Shown: positions 31,540 through 41,345 of the stretch, one piece after another
How positions within the stretch are numbered: the stretch's first letter is position 1
How the letters are laid out: each line of letters starts with the position of its first letter
Assembly: GCA_051418055.1 (NCBI GenBank)
Contig: JBPRGH010000007.1
Location: 162,845 to 226,844 of the forward strand
Length of the DNA: 64,000 bases
Origin: JBPRGH01 sp051418055
GTDB taxonomy: Bacteria; Bacteroidota; Bacteroidia; Cytophagales; Cyclobacteriaceae
Direction: 5' to 3'
The notes under the pieces: model-generated
The model's database searches: none
What the model saw: only the letters and a program-made list of their open reading frames with translations
Told to the model about the DNA's origin: nothing
Position numbers and translations under genes: made by a program

Positions 31540-33093
31540 TTAGTCTACCTTGATCTTATTATCAATCTTCTGAAGATCATGAGAAATATGCCCTAGTACT
31601 TTCTCCATCTCTTGTGTTGTCTTCCGTAGATTTTGTAAAACCTCCTTATTTTCAGTGGAATCAAATCTTTCATCCTGGATAAGGTTTAGTAATCCTATAA
31701 GTGTCACATAAGGTCCGCGGATATTATGGGATAGGTTAAACTGATAGTTACGGATCTGCCTGAGCGACTGCTCTAATTCCATCGTTCTTTTCTTCACCTG
31801 TGCCTCCAGGGTGTTATTAAACTCCGCAATTTTATCCCGCTGCTCCTCTACTTCAATTTTTTTCTGGGTGATTATCCTGTTGGCTTCTATCTTTCTTTTA
31901 TACCCCCTGTAGCCAACAAATGATAACAAAATTAAAAGCCCTACTATGCTGTATAGCATTAGCCGTTGAGCCTCCTCTGCCTTTAGCTGAGCCTGCTGTT
32001 CGGATATTTTAAGATTCTGTATCTCCTCTCTTGCTGCAAAGGCAATACTATCTGCGGCGGATTGCTTCTCATATTCATATTTATACTCCTGACGGATAAC
32101 TTCCTGCTTATTCCCTTCAATCTGCAGGGTATCACGGGTTTTAACATATAGCTCAAACATCTCCAAGGCCTTGGTAGTATTGCCAAGATTTTTATAGCTG
32201 GTATAGAGAATTTCCGAAGCCTCCATTAATTCTCTGTTAAAATTGTTTTGCTTAGCAACAGACAGCGCCTGTTTTCCATATTCGATAGCCTGATGGTAAT
32301 TCCCCTGCTGAATGAAGATCATGCTGAAGTTGAGTAAAGCGTCAACTTTACCGCTCTCATCTTTTATAGAACCCAGGATCTCGTAAGCCTTCCTGTAGTA
32401 GCTCATAGAAGTGGCATATTCTTTCTTATCAAAATACATATTACCAAGATTGCTGTAGGTATAGGCACGCTCACGTTTCAATTCCAGCTGTTCCGTTAAT
32501 TGTAAAGTCTTATTAAAATATTCCAGGGCCTCCTCATAATCTTTTACATTAAGAAATAATGCTCCCAAATTATGGTAGGAAGCAACCAACACCTGTAAAA
32601 TATCGGGCTTTTTCTCATATTCAGGAATGCTCATAATATGCTCAACTGCCTGGGAATAGTTTTCAATAGCCTTCTTATGATCACCCTGCTCATCATTGAC
32701 CATTCCAATATTGTTAAGCGTGGCCGCTATGCCTTTCAAATCATTTATTTCTTCTTTGATCTTCAGGCTTTGATAAAAATAATCTACCGCCCTTGCATAA
32801 TTACCCATCATATAAAAGGAGGTTCCCTGAGTATTACGTGCTACTGCCATCTCCTTTTGCATGCCTGCCTCCTTTGCCAACTCAAACTGCAGTTGCGCAT
32901 AAAAATATGCACTGTCAGGCTTGGTAAATAGATACCCTTCCCATGCCAGCTCGTTAATGGCTTGTAAACGCACACTGTCTGGATAGGTGCTATTATCCCA
33001 TACCTCCTTCAGGCTGTCAGTATCTACCTGGCTGAACAGAGGGTAAATAATAAAAGAAAAGTATATTATGAGGTAGTGTTTTACTTTGCCCAT
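31540..33093 (-). CDS. TPR protein with histidine-kinase dimerisation domain but no ATPase domain
   Basis: 517 residues: a signal peptide (HYLIIYFSFIIYPLFS), about seven TPRs (ARAVDYFYQSLKIKEEI, KKAIENYSQAVEHIM, EEALEYFNKTLQLTEQL), and a membrane helix (LMLYSIVGLLILLSFVGY). A coiled coil and an H-box QFNLSHNIRGPYVTLIGL with His456 follow. The protein ends about 60 residues after the His, so the HATPase_c domain is missing. The stop is followed directly by repeat DNA, so this is either natural truncation or a C-terminal loss. It may act as a scaffold or as a phospho-acceptor for another kinase. Confidence 0.82.
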   Translation of the reverse strand: MGKVKHYLIIYFSFIIYPLFSQVDTDSLKEVWDNSTYPDSVRLQAINELAWEGYLFTKPDSAYFYAQLQFELAKEAGMQKEMAVARNTQGTSFYMMGNYARAVDYFYQSLKIKEEINDLKGIAATLNNIGMVNDEQGDHKKAIENYSQAVEHIMSIPEYEKKPDILQVLVASYHNLGALFLNVKDYEEALEYFNKTLQLTEQLELKRERAYTYSNLGNMYFDKKEYATSMSYYRKAYEILGSIKDESGKVDALLNFSMIFIQQGNYHQAIEYGKQALSVAKQNNFNRELMEASEILYTSYKNLGNTTKALEMFELYVKTRDTLQIEGNKQEVIRQEYKYEYEKQSAADSIAFAAREEIQNLKISEQQAQLKAEEAQRLMLYSIVGLLILLSFVGYRGYKRKIEANRIITQKKIEVEEQRDKIAEFNNTLEAQVKKRTMELEQSLRQIRNYQFNLSHNIRGPYVTLIGLLNLIQDERFDSTENKEVLQNLRKTTQEMEKVLGHISHDLQKIDNKIKVD

Positions 33094-33513
33094 TTAGCAG
33101 CAACCTTAGCTTTTTTTAAAACTAATGATTTTAATTTAAAAGCACCTCTGAAATCCGATTGAAAATAATAGGAAATAAACAACATTGAACGTTAAACTTT
33201 GCCCCTAAACCCTTCGGCCGCCCCCGCTCCCTTCGCTCATACCCATCGCTGCGGTCGTGCTTTCGCTTCTCGCCTTCCAGCACACAATGCCCCTTCGGGC
33301 TCAAACAGGCGCTCAATCACTGGCGGAGAGGGAACATTAAATGATGTTTTTGGGAAATTTTCCCCTTCAGAGAACCAATATCAAATCTTGTTGAAACCAC
33401 TACATTAACCCATAAAAAATCATGGCTCCCAAAGTAGTTGTTGGTGAAAACACCAACAACAGTGGAGGAAAAGAAGTAAGGGTGAGTTAACTAAAGGATA
33501 TTTACGGGTGGTC
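33094..33513. repeat. Non-coding stretch with GC-rich dispersed repeat and a 10-bp hairpin
   Basis: 33182-33335 is the plus-strand copy of the repeat seen at 30542-30630 and, inverted, at 31425-31480. A perfect 10-bp hairpin, GTTGTTGGTG-AAAA-CACCAACAAC, lies at 33437-33460 without a T-run. A 22-codon ORF (33422-33490, MAPKVVVGENTNNSGGKE...) spans it; I cannot tell whether it is a gene. Confidence 0.6.
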
Positions 33514-35265
33514 CTATTTTTTAGACCCGCTCCTCTTCTCCTCAATATAACTCTCTATCTCCTCCACCAACACCGGCAGGGGAACTGATCCATTACTCAG
33601 GATACGCTCATGAAATTCCTGGATATCAAATTTATCTCCAAGTGCCTCCTCAGCTTTGTTTCGCAGGTTTTTAATAGTTATCTCCCCCACCTTATAACTT
33701 ACCGCCTGTCCGGGCCAGCCTATATACCTGTCAATCTCGGTATTTACCTCATGGATAGAGAGGGCTGTATTTTCTGACATGAATTTAAAAGCTTTTTCCC
33801 TGTCCCAGCCTTTGTAGTGCATCCCCACATCTACCACAAGCCTGCAGGCGCGCCACATTTCATAGGTATAGCGGCCAAAAAGATCGTATGGGGTTGGATA
33901 CATCCCCATTTCTTCTCCTAAATATTCCGCATACAATCCCCATCCTTCGCCAAAGGCGCTGATATAATATGTCTTTCGGAATTGTGGTATATCTTCCAGC
34001 TCTGCAGCTTTCATTATCTGCAAATGATGGCCGGGAACAGCTTCATGAAGTGTAAGAGCCGGTATGGTATATAACGTCCTGGATGGTAAATTGTAGGTAT
34101 TCACCCAGTAAATACCCGCCCTGTCTTGTTTTCGACTACCTTGAACATAGCGCCCACCGGTATAAGTAGGCGCAATGGCAGCAGGAACAGGCTCAACTGT
34201 AAAAGGTATACTATACAGACTGGAAAATAATTTTGGAAGCTCACCTTCTGCTTTCTTACTCAGCCATGAAGCATAATTAAGCAGCTCCTGTCCTGTTTTT
34301 GGATAGAACTGCGGATCGGTACGCAGAAAATGTATGAATTCCTGGAAATTGCCTTCAAAATTCAGCTGCCGAATGATCTTATCCATCTCTCTTCTTATTC
34401 TTTCCACCTCATGTAGGCCCAGGTTAAAGACAGAATCCGGTGTTATATCAAGGGTGGTGTAGTACTGGATCCTGTCTTCATAATATTCCCTGCCATTCGC
34501 AATGTTGCTTATTCCTACTTCTTCCGGAGCTGCAGGAAGATATTCCTTTGTTACAAACTCATGCAGGCCCTGGTAGGCAGGTATGATATTTTCTGTCAGC
34601 ACCTGCCGTGCCTCCTGAACCAATGAAGCACTATCGGCCAGATTGACGGACTCAGTCATTCTTTGAAAGGGGAAAGCAAAGGGATGGTTTAGAAAATTTG
34701 TAGTTGTCAATCCCTGCAACTGCGTGATCATATTCTTAACAATAAGCTTAGGGGCCATTACATTTTCCTTAATTCCCCTCTCCATTAATTCCTGATGCTG
34801 ACGGATATAATTGGCATATTCAGGCAGCCAGCTCAGATAAGCTTTATAATCTTCTTTATTGTGGAACGGAAGATCGTGGAGGAAGTATTCGTGAGCATTA
34901 TGAAAACCACCTTCTGCATTGAAAGGGATCAGTACGGCCTTATATTTAATACTGCTTATATTATTTTTTACCTGGAGTAACAGGATCCCGCGGGTGATCT
35001 CATCCTGCCGCGATAAATCATCTTCCGGAAGAGATTTTATCTCATTATATACCTGTTGATATTTTTTGTTTGACTCAAGCATATCATCCCAGGATGTTGT
35101 ATAAATATGAGAAGGGTGATTACCTCGCCAGAGGGTATCATTCCGGTCGGCCGATTCATTGATTTTCTTAACCTCTCCGATCAGTGATTTTAACTTTTCT
35201 GAATCCTGTGCAACAGAAATTTGAAAAGCAGATAAGATAATTAATAGAGGAAAAATGTACTTCAT
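33514..35265 (-). CDS. DUF885 family exported metallo-hydrolase
   Basis: 583 residues with a signal peptide (MKYIFPLLIILSAFQISVAQ). The DUF885 catalytic pattern is present: LHEAVPGHHLQI near residue 405 (HExxxGHH-type zinc motif), FGEGWGLYAEYLGEE, and the C-terminal PGQAVSYKVGE. Family members resemble M32/M3-like peptidases, and some are reported as carboxypeptidase-like. It is probably periplasmic. It is monocistronic. Confidence 0.88.
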   Translation of the reverse strand: MKYIFPLLIILSAFQISVAQDSEKLKSLIGEVKKINESADRNDTLWRGNHPSHIYTTSWDDMLESNKKYQQVYNEIKSLPEDDLSRQDEITRGILLLQVKNNISSIKYKAVLIPFNAEGGFHNAHEYFLHDLPFHNKEDYKAYLSWLPEYANYIRQHQELMERGIKENVMAPKLIVKNMITQLQGLTTTNFLNHPFAFPFQRMTESVNLADSASLVQEARQVLTENIIPAYQGLHEFVTKEYLPAAPEEVGISNIANGREYYEDRIQYYTTLDITPDSVFNLGLHEVERIRREMDKIIRQLNFEGNFQEFIHFLRTDPQFYPKTGQELLNYASWLSKKAEGELPKLFSSLYSIPFTVEPVPAAIAPTYTGGRYVQGSRKQDRAGIYWVNTYNLPSRTLYTIPALTLHEAVPGHHLQIMKAAELEDIPQFRKTYYISAFGEGWGLYAEYLGEEMGMYPTPYDLFGRYTYEMWRACRLVVDVGMHYKGWDREKAFKFMSENTALSIHEVNTEIDRYIGWPGQAVSYKVGEITIKNLRNKAEEALGDKFDIQEFHERILSNGSVPLPVLVEEIESYIEEKRSGSKK

Positions 35266-35489
35266 TTATAACGACTTTTTTCTGAAGTTAAAAAATTTAT
35301 ATTACTCTCCCTGATTTCTAAAACAGACAGTGATTCAAATCCGATCAATAATATGGATGAAAAAGAGCGGAGGACCAGTAGTAATCTCGAGCATTTTAAA
35401 GAAAAATCAATAAAGAATCAACCAATGGTTTTGTACCTTTTGTGGCTTAAAAATTATTGGCCACAAGGCACCAAGACACCAGGAAATAT

Positions 35490-35786
35490 TTATCCCCGAA
35501 AAAATTTCTTATCCGCCCAAAAGGTGCCAAAAGGAACAATAGAGGCCAGTAAAGCCAGCCCGGTGACTTTATATGTCCATTTCAGCTGCATCATAGCCTG
35601 CAGAACAGCAAAAACATATAAAACGAAAAATATACCGTGGACCATTCCAAAGAAATAATTAGGCTCAGCATATCCGAGACCATATTTTAAAGGCATAGTT
35701 ATAAAAAGTATAACTAAAAATGATGTACCCTCTATAAAGGCCAGCATTCGAAGTCGGCCTATTTGTGTTTTTAATAAGTGCTGCAT
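35490..35786 (-). CDS. DUF3817 membrane protein
   Basis: 98 residues with three predicted helices (RMLAFIEGTSFLVILFITMPL, FGMVHGIFFVLYVFAVLQAM, KVTGLALLASIVPFGTFWAD). The RxxAxxEGxS and MVHGxFF blocks identify the DUF3817 family, seen as a stand-alone protein or next to MFS transporters. Function unknown. The 3' end abuts a word-like repeat (AAGGCACCAAGACACCAGG, 35465-35483). Confidence 0.85.
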   Translation of the reverse strand: MQHLLKTQIGRLRMLAFIEGTSFLVILFITMPLKYGLGYAEPNYFFGMVHGIFFVLYVFAVLQAMMQLKWTYKVTGLALLASIVPFGTFWADKKFFRG

Positions 35787-35965
35787 GATATATGAAACCC
35801 GAAAATTAATAAAAAAGATCGCCCTTTTGGTTCTATTTCTTAAAATTTAAATATTTCAGTTTCCCTTGACAAAAGATAACCTTTAATAGTCGTAAATTTA
35901 AATATTCAAGCCTTTCCAACCGTTTGAGGATTTATAGTGTCTTTAGAGAAATTTATTTAAAACAT

Positions 35966-36355
35966 ATGAAAAAATATAGTTATCTGTTACTGGTTTTTAT
36001 GCTAAGTTTCCTTTTTGCCTGTGGAGAGGAAGAATTAGTTACAAATGAAGGTGCACCAAATATATTGGAAATAAATTTTTCTGAAACCTCCTCTGTCACC
36101 GCCGCACAGGAAATTATAGTTAAGATTGAAAAACCCACACCATGCCATTATGTTAGTGAGGTTAAAAAAACAATCTCAGATAAAACTTTTAACTATGATA
36201 TTATCCTGTTGACTGATGCTGAAGTTTGTGCAGATGTTATAGAGGAAGAGGATGTCACTGTAACATTTGATCCTTCATCAACTGGAGAACATACACTTAA
36301 CTTTTTCATCAATGGAATATTATTTGAAATCAGGACTATAACTGTTACGGAATAG
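35966..36355 (+). CDS. Hypothetical lipoprotein
   Basis: An upstream in-frame ATG exists at 35924, but the ATG at 35966 gives a lipoprotein signal (YSYLLLVFMLSFLFAC), so 129 residues. The mature part looks like one small beta-sandwich (EINFSETSSVTAAQEIIVKIE, VTVTFDPSSTGEHTLNFFING). Two or three cysteines (PCHYV, VCADV) could form a disulfide. No family recognised. A terminator follows. Confidence 0.7.
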   Translation: MKKYSYLLLVFMLSFLFACGEEELVTNEGAPNILEINFSETSSVTAAQEIIVKIEKPTPCHYVSEVKKTISDKTFNYDIILLTDAEVCADVIEEEDVTVTFDPSSTGEHTLNFFINGILFEIRTITVTE

Positions 36356-36381
36356 TGTGTTGTATGGGAAATTGTATTAAA

Positions 36382-36414
36382 ACCTGAATGGCTAACCCTA
36401 TTCAGGTCTTTTAT
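36382..36414 (+). terminator. Terminator after lipoprotein gene
   Basis: An 8-bp perfect stem ACCTGAAT / ATTCAGGT (36382-36389, 36400-36407) with a 10-nt loop, followed by a T-rich run. It overlaps the stop region of the convergent acetyltransferase gene. Confidence 0.7.
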
Positions 36415-36869
36415 TTAGGTCTTACTTTATTCTTTAAGATCACCCAGTCGCTGTAAGTCATTTCAAATTTAACCTCCTTTTTACCATATTTACCTGCTTC
36501 TCTCCAACCTGCTCTTTTATAAAATTCAGCAGCTCTGGTATGAGGCTCGGTACTTAGCCAGACATTTTCCTGTGTTTGCGAAAAATACCAATCAAGTAAA
36601 AGTGTATGAAGTGCCCGTCCAATTCCTTTCTTTTCAAATTCCGGTAAAATAAATAATGCCCAGATATTTTTTTCAAGGATATCGGCCACTGCAAAACCTA
36701 TAACTGTATTTTCTACCTCACAGACAAATCCCTTGCCTCTTTGAGTTAAATAATCTTCATAATCCTCGTAAAGCACCAATGTGGGATCTGAAAGAATATT
36801 TTCTTTCACCTTGTTACGTATATTATGCAACTGCCATATATCATCAATTTGTGCTTCTCTATAGGTCAT
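36411..36869 (-). CDS. GNAT family N-acetyltransferase
   Basis: The frame also has a TTG two codons upstream (36875), but the ATG at 36869 is preferred, giving 152 residues. GNAT elements are TYREAQIDDIWQLHNIRNKV, the beta4 strand WALFILPEFEKKGIGRALHTLLLDW with the acetyl-CoA loop (KKGIGR), and AEFYKRAGW. The substrate is unknown. Single gene. Confidence 0.85.
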   Translation of the reverse strand: MTYREAQIDDIWQLHNIRNKVKENILSDPTLVLYEDYEDYLTQRGKGFVCEVENTVIGFAVADILEKNIWALFILPEFEKKGIGRALHTLLLDWYFSQTQENVWLSTEPHTRAAEFYKRAGWREAGKYGKKEVKFEMTYSDWVILKNKVRPK

Positions 36870-37139
36870 ATGCAATAATCAGGATTCCGGATATTCAATT
36901 TGATAAGGATCATTAAATTCAACAGCAGAAGCTATTGGTCAGCTGGCGTTTATATTTCTATTACAAGGTAATTAAAATTGGAATAGATACCAAAGCATTA
37001 AATTTAACTGTTCAAGAGGCTTAAAATTTAGAATTCAACAAAGACAGATAATTAGTTCATCACTATTTCATATGGGTTCATCACATTTATTGGATTTCAT
37101 TCCGGCTTTAAACTATCATTGTTTAAATAATTTTCAACA

Positions 37140-38666
37140 ATGAAAGATATCATTTATAAACCGGAGAATATAAAGAAGGTAGAATTCTGGGTCGCAACGG
37201 CCATTTTTGTATTTGCCGTATTCCTGTTGCTAACACCTTCGGTAGGCACTGAAAATATGTGGGCGCCTAACCGGATTTTTTTTGAAAAAGCCAATATTAC
37301 TTTTGGCTTTTCAGCCAACTACTTTGTCCCAAAATTATTTCAATACATAACCCTATACCTCACTTTCCTGGTATTGAATTTTAAAGTAGCACCCGATCTG
37401 GTGGAGAAAAAGTCAGTGACTAAGAATATATTTATTTTGATCCTGACATTTATTGTGCTGGGATTAGTTTTAGGCACTATCAATACCTATTTAAAGACAT
37501 ACCTCTATATTCAGTATGAAACAGCAGATGAAGCTTACCGGATGTTTTTTCAAAAGAGCTTTATTTATTCCTTATGGCTGATATTTATCCTGGGATTTTA
37601 TAATGTGATTAAATATTTTGGTGTCTATCTTTTAACCCATTCGGAAAAGATCCAGGCAAAATATAAATATATCTCTCCTGGTGTTATAATAGCTTTTATA
37701 GTATGGATGGTCAGCATTTTTATATTAATGATTGCAGAGGCACACAAATCAATAATTATTGCCTGGGCTTTATTTAGCTTATCCGGTATATTCCTTTTTC
37801 TCTTCTCTTTTAATTCACTAATTCCAAGATCTTTTAAAACTAAAAAGCCGTTTAAAAATTTTCTAATAAAAATATTCCTGATCCTGGTCATTTCAATTTT
37901 CCCAATGGCTTTTTTAGCGATGATAGCCATACATGATGAGGAGGCCGCTTTTGGTTTTAGCTTTTTTAATGCCGCATTTCATCTTTTTATCACAACTCCA
38001 CTCGTATGGATTGCCTTTAAGCGCCATCTGAAAGGGAATGAAGAAATCTATAATTTAAAAAAGGAGCTGGGAAAAACCAGTGCCAGCTTTGACTTCCTGC
38101 GATCCCAGATCAATCCACATTTTTTATTTAATGCCCTAAATACTATTTACGGTACTGCTATTCAGGAGAAGGCAGAACGAACAGGTGAAGGGATAGAAAA
38201 GCTGGGCGATATGATGCGGTTTATGCTTCAGGAGAACATGCAGGAAAAAATACCTCTCGCCCGTGAAGTAGAATATTTGAATAATTACATTGGCCTGCAA
38301 CAATTACGAACTGATGCAAACCCTAATGTTAGGATCAATACCCAGATAGAAGAACCTGTCGATAATTATCAGATTTCTCCTATGCTGCTAATACCATTTG
38401 TCGAAAATGCTTTTAAACACGGGATAAGTTTCAGGGAACCATCCCATATAAATATTACACTTGAAATAAGAGATAACACGCTCTACTTTGATGTCTATAA
38501 CAGTAAACATAACAAGCAGGAACAGGACCCGGAAAAGTATAAAAGCGGCATTGGATTAAATAATGTAAAACAAAGGTTACAGCTTTTATATAATGATCAG
38601 CATGAGCTTATCTTACGGGAAACCGGGAAAGAATATTTTATCCATCTTACGATTAAGTTATCTTAG
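37140..38666 (+). CDS. LytS-like sensor histidine kinase
   Basis: 508 residues. Eight predicted helices cover residues 15-300. The His_kinase domain (PF06580 type) has the phospho-acceptor block SQINPHFLFNALNTIYG near residue 323-339. The ATP-binding domain has LLIPFVENAFKHGI and SGIGLNNVKQRLQLLY. It is followed 17 bp later by a LytTR response regulator, so the two form a two-component system. The signal is unknown. Confidence 0.92.
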   Translation: MKDIIYKPENIKKVEFWVATAIFVFAVFLLLTPSVGTENMWAPNRIFFEKANITFGFSANYFVPKLFQYITLYLTFLVLNFKVAPDLVEKKSVTKNIFILILTFIVLGLVLGTINTYLKTYLYIQYETADEAYRMFFQKSFIYSLWLIFILGFYNVIKYFGVYLLTHSEKIQAKYKYISPGVIIAFIVWMVSIFILMIAEAHKSIIIAWALFSLSGIFLFLFSFNSLIPRSFKTKKPFKNFLIKIFLILVISIFPMAFLAMIAIHDEEAAFGFSFFNAAFHLFITTPLVWIAFKRHLKGNEEIYNLKKELGKTSASFDFLRSQINPHFLFNALNTIYGTAIQEKAERTGEGIEKLGDMMRFMLQENMQEKIPLAREVEYLNNYIGLQQLRTDANPNVRINTQIEEPVDNYQISPMLLIPFVENAFKHGISFREPSHINITLEIRDNTLYFDVYNSKHNKQEQDPEKYKSGIGLNNVKQRLQLLYNDQHELILRETGKEYFIHLTIKLS

Positions 38667-38683
38667 TAAATAAATTTCTGAAG

Positions 38684-39367
38684 ATGAAAGCAATCGCTAT
38701 AGATGATGAACCAATAGCATTGGAAATAGTAAAATCTCATGCTTCAAAGGTACCGTTCCTTGATCTTAAAGCTGAATTCACTGATGCTTTCGAAGCGCTT
38801 GAATATTTACAGAAAGAAGATATTGATCTTATATTTCTCGATATAAAAATGCCTGATATTTCAGGAATTGAATTTTTTAATAGTTTGAGCAATAAGCCAC
38901 TTCTGATATTTACTACTGCCTACAGCGAACATGCTGTAACCAGCTTTGAGATGGATGCAGTAGATTATCTTCTTAAACCATTTTCACTGGCACGATTCTT
39001 AAAAGCCTGCAATAAAGCTTATGAATTATATAACTTCAGAAACTCAACAGAAGTAGCTGATCATTTGTATGTAAAATCAGGATATGAACAATTTAAAGTT
39101 GCTTATGAGGATATCCTTTACCTTGAAGCTTCCGGTAATTATGTCACTTTTGTGCTGAAAGATAAAAAAATACTTTCCCGCAGCACCTTTCTGGAAGCCA
39201 TTAACCTGCTCCCAACTAATAAATATGTCAGGGTTCATCGGTCATACATAATATCTATCGATAAGATCGAAAAGATCGAAAGAAATCAGGTGATCATCAA
39301 CAATATAAAGGTACCTGTTAGCGAAGCATACCGGCAGGACCTAAATGCGGCATTAAAAAACTCTTAG
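38684..39367 (+). CDS. LytTR-type response regulator
   Basis: 227 residues. Receiver domain with DDEP, phospho-acceptor Asp in LIFLDIKMPDISG (about residue 54), Thr in FTTAYSE and Lys in YLLKPF. The LytTR DNA-binding domain covers about 128-225 (LYVKSGYEQFKVAYEDILYLEASGNYV, YVRVHRSYIISIDKI). It is the partner of the LytS-like kinase. Targets cannot be read here. Confidence 0.93.
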   Translation: MKAIAIDDEPIALEIVKSHASKVPFLDLKAEFTDAFEALEYLQKEDIDLIFLDIKMPDISGIEFFNSLSNKPLLIFTTAYSEHAVTSFEMDAVDYLLKPFSLARFLKACNKAYELYNFRNSTEVADHLYVKSGYEQFKVAYEDILYLEASGNYVTFVLKDKKILSRSTFLEAINLLPTNKYVRVHRSYIISIDKIEKIERNQVIINNIKVPVSEAYRQDLNAALKNS

Positions 39368-39475
39368 ATTGCACCGTAGCAAAAGCAAAAGGATTAATAG
39401 CAGAGTTGCTCGTAATTAATACGGTGGCAGGTATTATAATAAACTGTCGAATATATGTTCGGAAAAATTAAATCC

Positions 39476-40057
39476 TTAATCTACACCACTAAAATTTACA
39501 TTAGACTCTCCCAGCCTTTGCTCTGCTTCTTTTTGTGATAGAAAATCATTATCACGCAACCATTGTATATTCTTCCTGTGCTCATCGTAAGACATATACT
39601 CATCAATTGTAAGATAGCGTTGCTGAAGCCGTACCCGCTGTGCCTTGCTGATATGTGCAATAAAAGTTAGTAGCTCCTCTTCGGAAGGATTATTATCCAG
39701 GAACTCTATAGAAATATCATGTTTTTTGCACCAGAGGTACATGAATTTAGGGCTTAAAACAAAAAAAGAAAAAAGGAAGGCCATTGACAACAGGAAACTG
39801 CCCACTGCAGTATTTATTTGCCCGCCACCATCGTTAATATTGTATACTAACCAGCTTCCGTAACATAAAAAGATGAGTGAAAGGAGCAGTATTATCCAGG
39901 CTCTTTTCCTTTTACGGATAATCACTTTGCCTATATGGTGAAAATCATGCAGCTTTTCGGAGGCCCCGGTAAATGAGCGTTTGATGACTTTTACCCCCTC
40001 CTGCTCTATTACAAATTCCCTGCGACTGAAGAAAAGACCTTTTTGTTTGAAGATCAT
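39476..40057 (-). CDS. Hypothetical membrane protein
   Basis: 193 residues. Two predicted helices are close together (AWIILLLSLIFLCYGSWLVYNI and VGSFLLSMAFLFSFFVLSP). An N-terminal PH-like beta region (FFSRREFVIEQEGVKVIKRSF) precedes them, and a soluble C-terminus (EELLTFIAHISKAQRVRLQQRY) follows. No family recognised. Monocistronic. Confidence 0.65.
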   Translation of the reverse strand: MIFKQKGLFFSRREFVIEQEGVKVIKRSFTGASEKLHDFHHIGKVIIRKRKRAWIILLLSLIFLCYGSWLVYNINDGGGQINTAVGSFLLSMAFLFSFFVLSPKFMYLWCKKHDISIEFLDNNPSEEELLTFIAHISKAQRVRLQQRYLTIDEYMSYDEHRKNIQWLRDNDFLSQKEAEQRLGESNVNFSGVD

Positions 40058-40293
40058 ATCACTAATTAAAGTTATACTGGTAAGGTAAAAAAATATCCTT
40101 TATTTTACCACACAATTTCTTAATTATGAGATATTTACCGACGAACAGCTTCCTGTGCTGGTCGATTTGTAAGTACACGCTCTGAGTCTTTAAATTTACG
40201 CCCACCTGCTTTAGCTTTAACTATTGTTACATAATAAAAAAGCCATTATTAAATTCCTAAACCAAAACCACCTCATCCTGTTGAAAATAACAG

Positions 40294-41313
40294 ATGACTG
40301 AAAACATTCTATTTTTTACCCTTGCGGCTGCAGCCATTCTTTTTATCGGGCCAAGATTAAGTAAAGCAGCGGACGAGGTAGGCCGCAGAACAGGAATTGG
40401 TGCAACATTGGCCGGAGCTCTTTTTATTGGTGCCACAACCTCTCTCCCCGGCCTAATAATTACCTTTAATACGGCATTGGAAGGATTTGCCGATATAGCA
40501 GTAAGTAACTCCATGGGAGGTGTTGCAGCACAAACATTATTCATAGGAATTGCAGATGCAGCCTTACGAAAAGGTCATCTAACTCATCGAAATATACTGG
40601 AAGAAAGTTTAATTCAGACTGGAGTAGTAATTGTACTTCTTACACTGATCTTAATGGCCATTATACTAGGAGATTATGCCTTTTTTCATTTGCATCCCTT
40701 GTCTCCGGTAATCCTGATCACTATTTTTATGGGCTTTCTCATTGTCAGAGAAGCTAAAAAACACCCACAGTGGGAGGCACTTCATGCCAGTGCCCTTGCA
40801 GAAGATAAAAAAAAGAGGGAATCTAACCCGCTGGAAAATGCATCCAGGTCTTCCTTAATATTAAAATATATTCTTTATGCGGTCATCATTAGTGGCGGCG
40901 GAGTTGTTATTTCCTATACAGGTACAAACATTGTTAAAGCTACAGGCATGTCCCCGGTTATAATGGGAGCTACATTTATGGCACTGGCCGCATCTCTCCC
41001 TGATCTTGTTACTGCAACAGCTTCTGTAAGGCGAGGCTCTGTAGGTCTTGCCATAGGAAATATTGTAGGGGGCAATGCTTTTGATACTATAATGGTTGTA
41101 ATAGCTGATCTTGCTTATACGGAAGGACCCATATTCCATATCCTTGATAAAAAAGTATCACTGCTGGTTGTTACAACTTTATTAATGACTGCTGTTTTAC
41201 TAATAGGATTAATCCGCAGAGAGAAAAGAGGGCTTGCAAATATTGGTATCGAGAGCTATCTAATTATGATCATTTATGCTGGTGCTATGTTCATGATTTT
41301 CTCTGGAAATTAG
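40294..41313 (+). CDS. Sodium/calcium exchanger (CaCA) family protein
   Basis: 339 residues with about ten helices in two inverted halves. The alpha repeats are IGATTSLPGLIITFNTALEGFADIAVSNSMGG (near 47-80) and MGATFMALAASLPDLVTATASVRRGSVGLAIGNIVGGNAFDT (near 220-262). The position of the SLP motifs, not the usual GTSLPE, suggests an unusual CaCA subgroup. It may exchange Ca2+ or another cation for Na+ or H+. moaC starts 32 bp downstream. Confidence 0.88.
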   Translation: MTENILFFTLAAAAILFIGPRLSKAADEVGRRTGIGATLAGALFIGATTSLPGLIITFNTALEGFADIAVSNSMGGVAAQTLFIGIADAALRKGHLTHRNILEESLIQTGVVIVLLTLILMAIILGDYAFFHLHPLSPVILITIFMGFLIVREAKKHPQWEALHASALAEDKKKRESNPLENASRSSLILKYILYAVIISGGGVVISYTGTNIVKATGMSPVIMGATFMALAASLPDLVTATASVRRGSVGLAIGNIVGGNAFDTIMVVIADLAYTEGPIFHILDKKVSLLVVTTLLMTAVLLIGLIRREKRGLANIGIESYLIMIIYAGAMFMIFSGN

Positions 41314-41345
41314 TAATGCAGGTAATTAAACATTAATTTTATGCT

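Noticed and set aside
33437..33460. Terminator for the DUF885 gene
   Set aside because: A perfect hairpin but without a T-run on either strand, so it is reported only as a hairpin.
35353..35658. Plus-strand ORF over the DUF3817 gene
   Set aside because: It overlaps a recognised gene on the opposite strand and runs into a repeat; composition is not protein-like.
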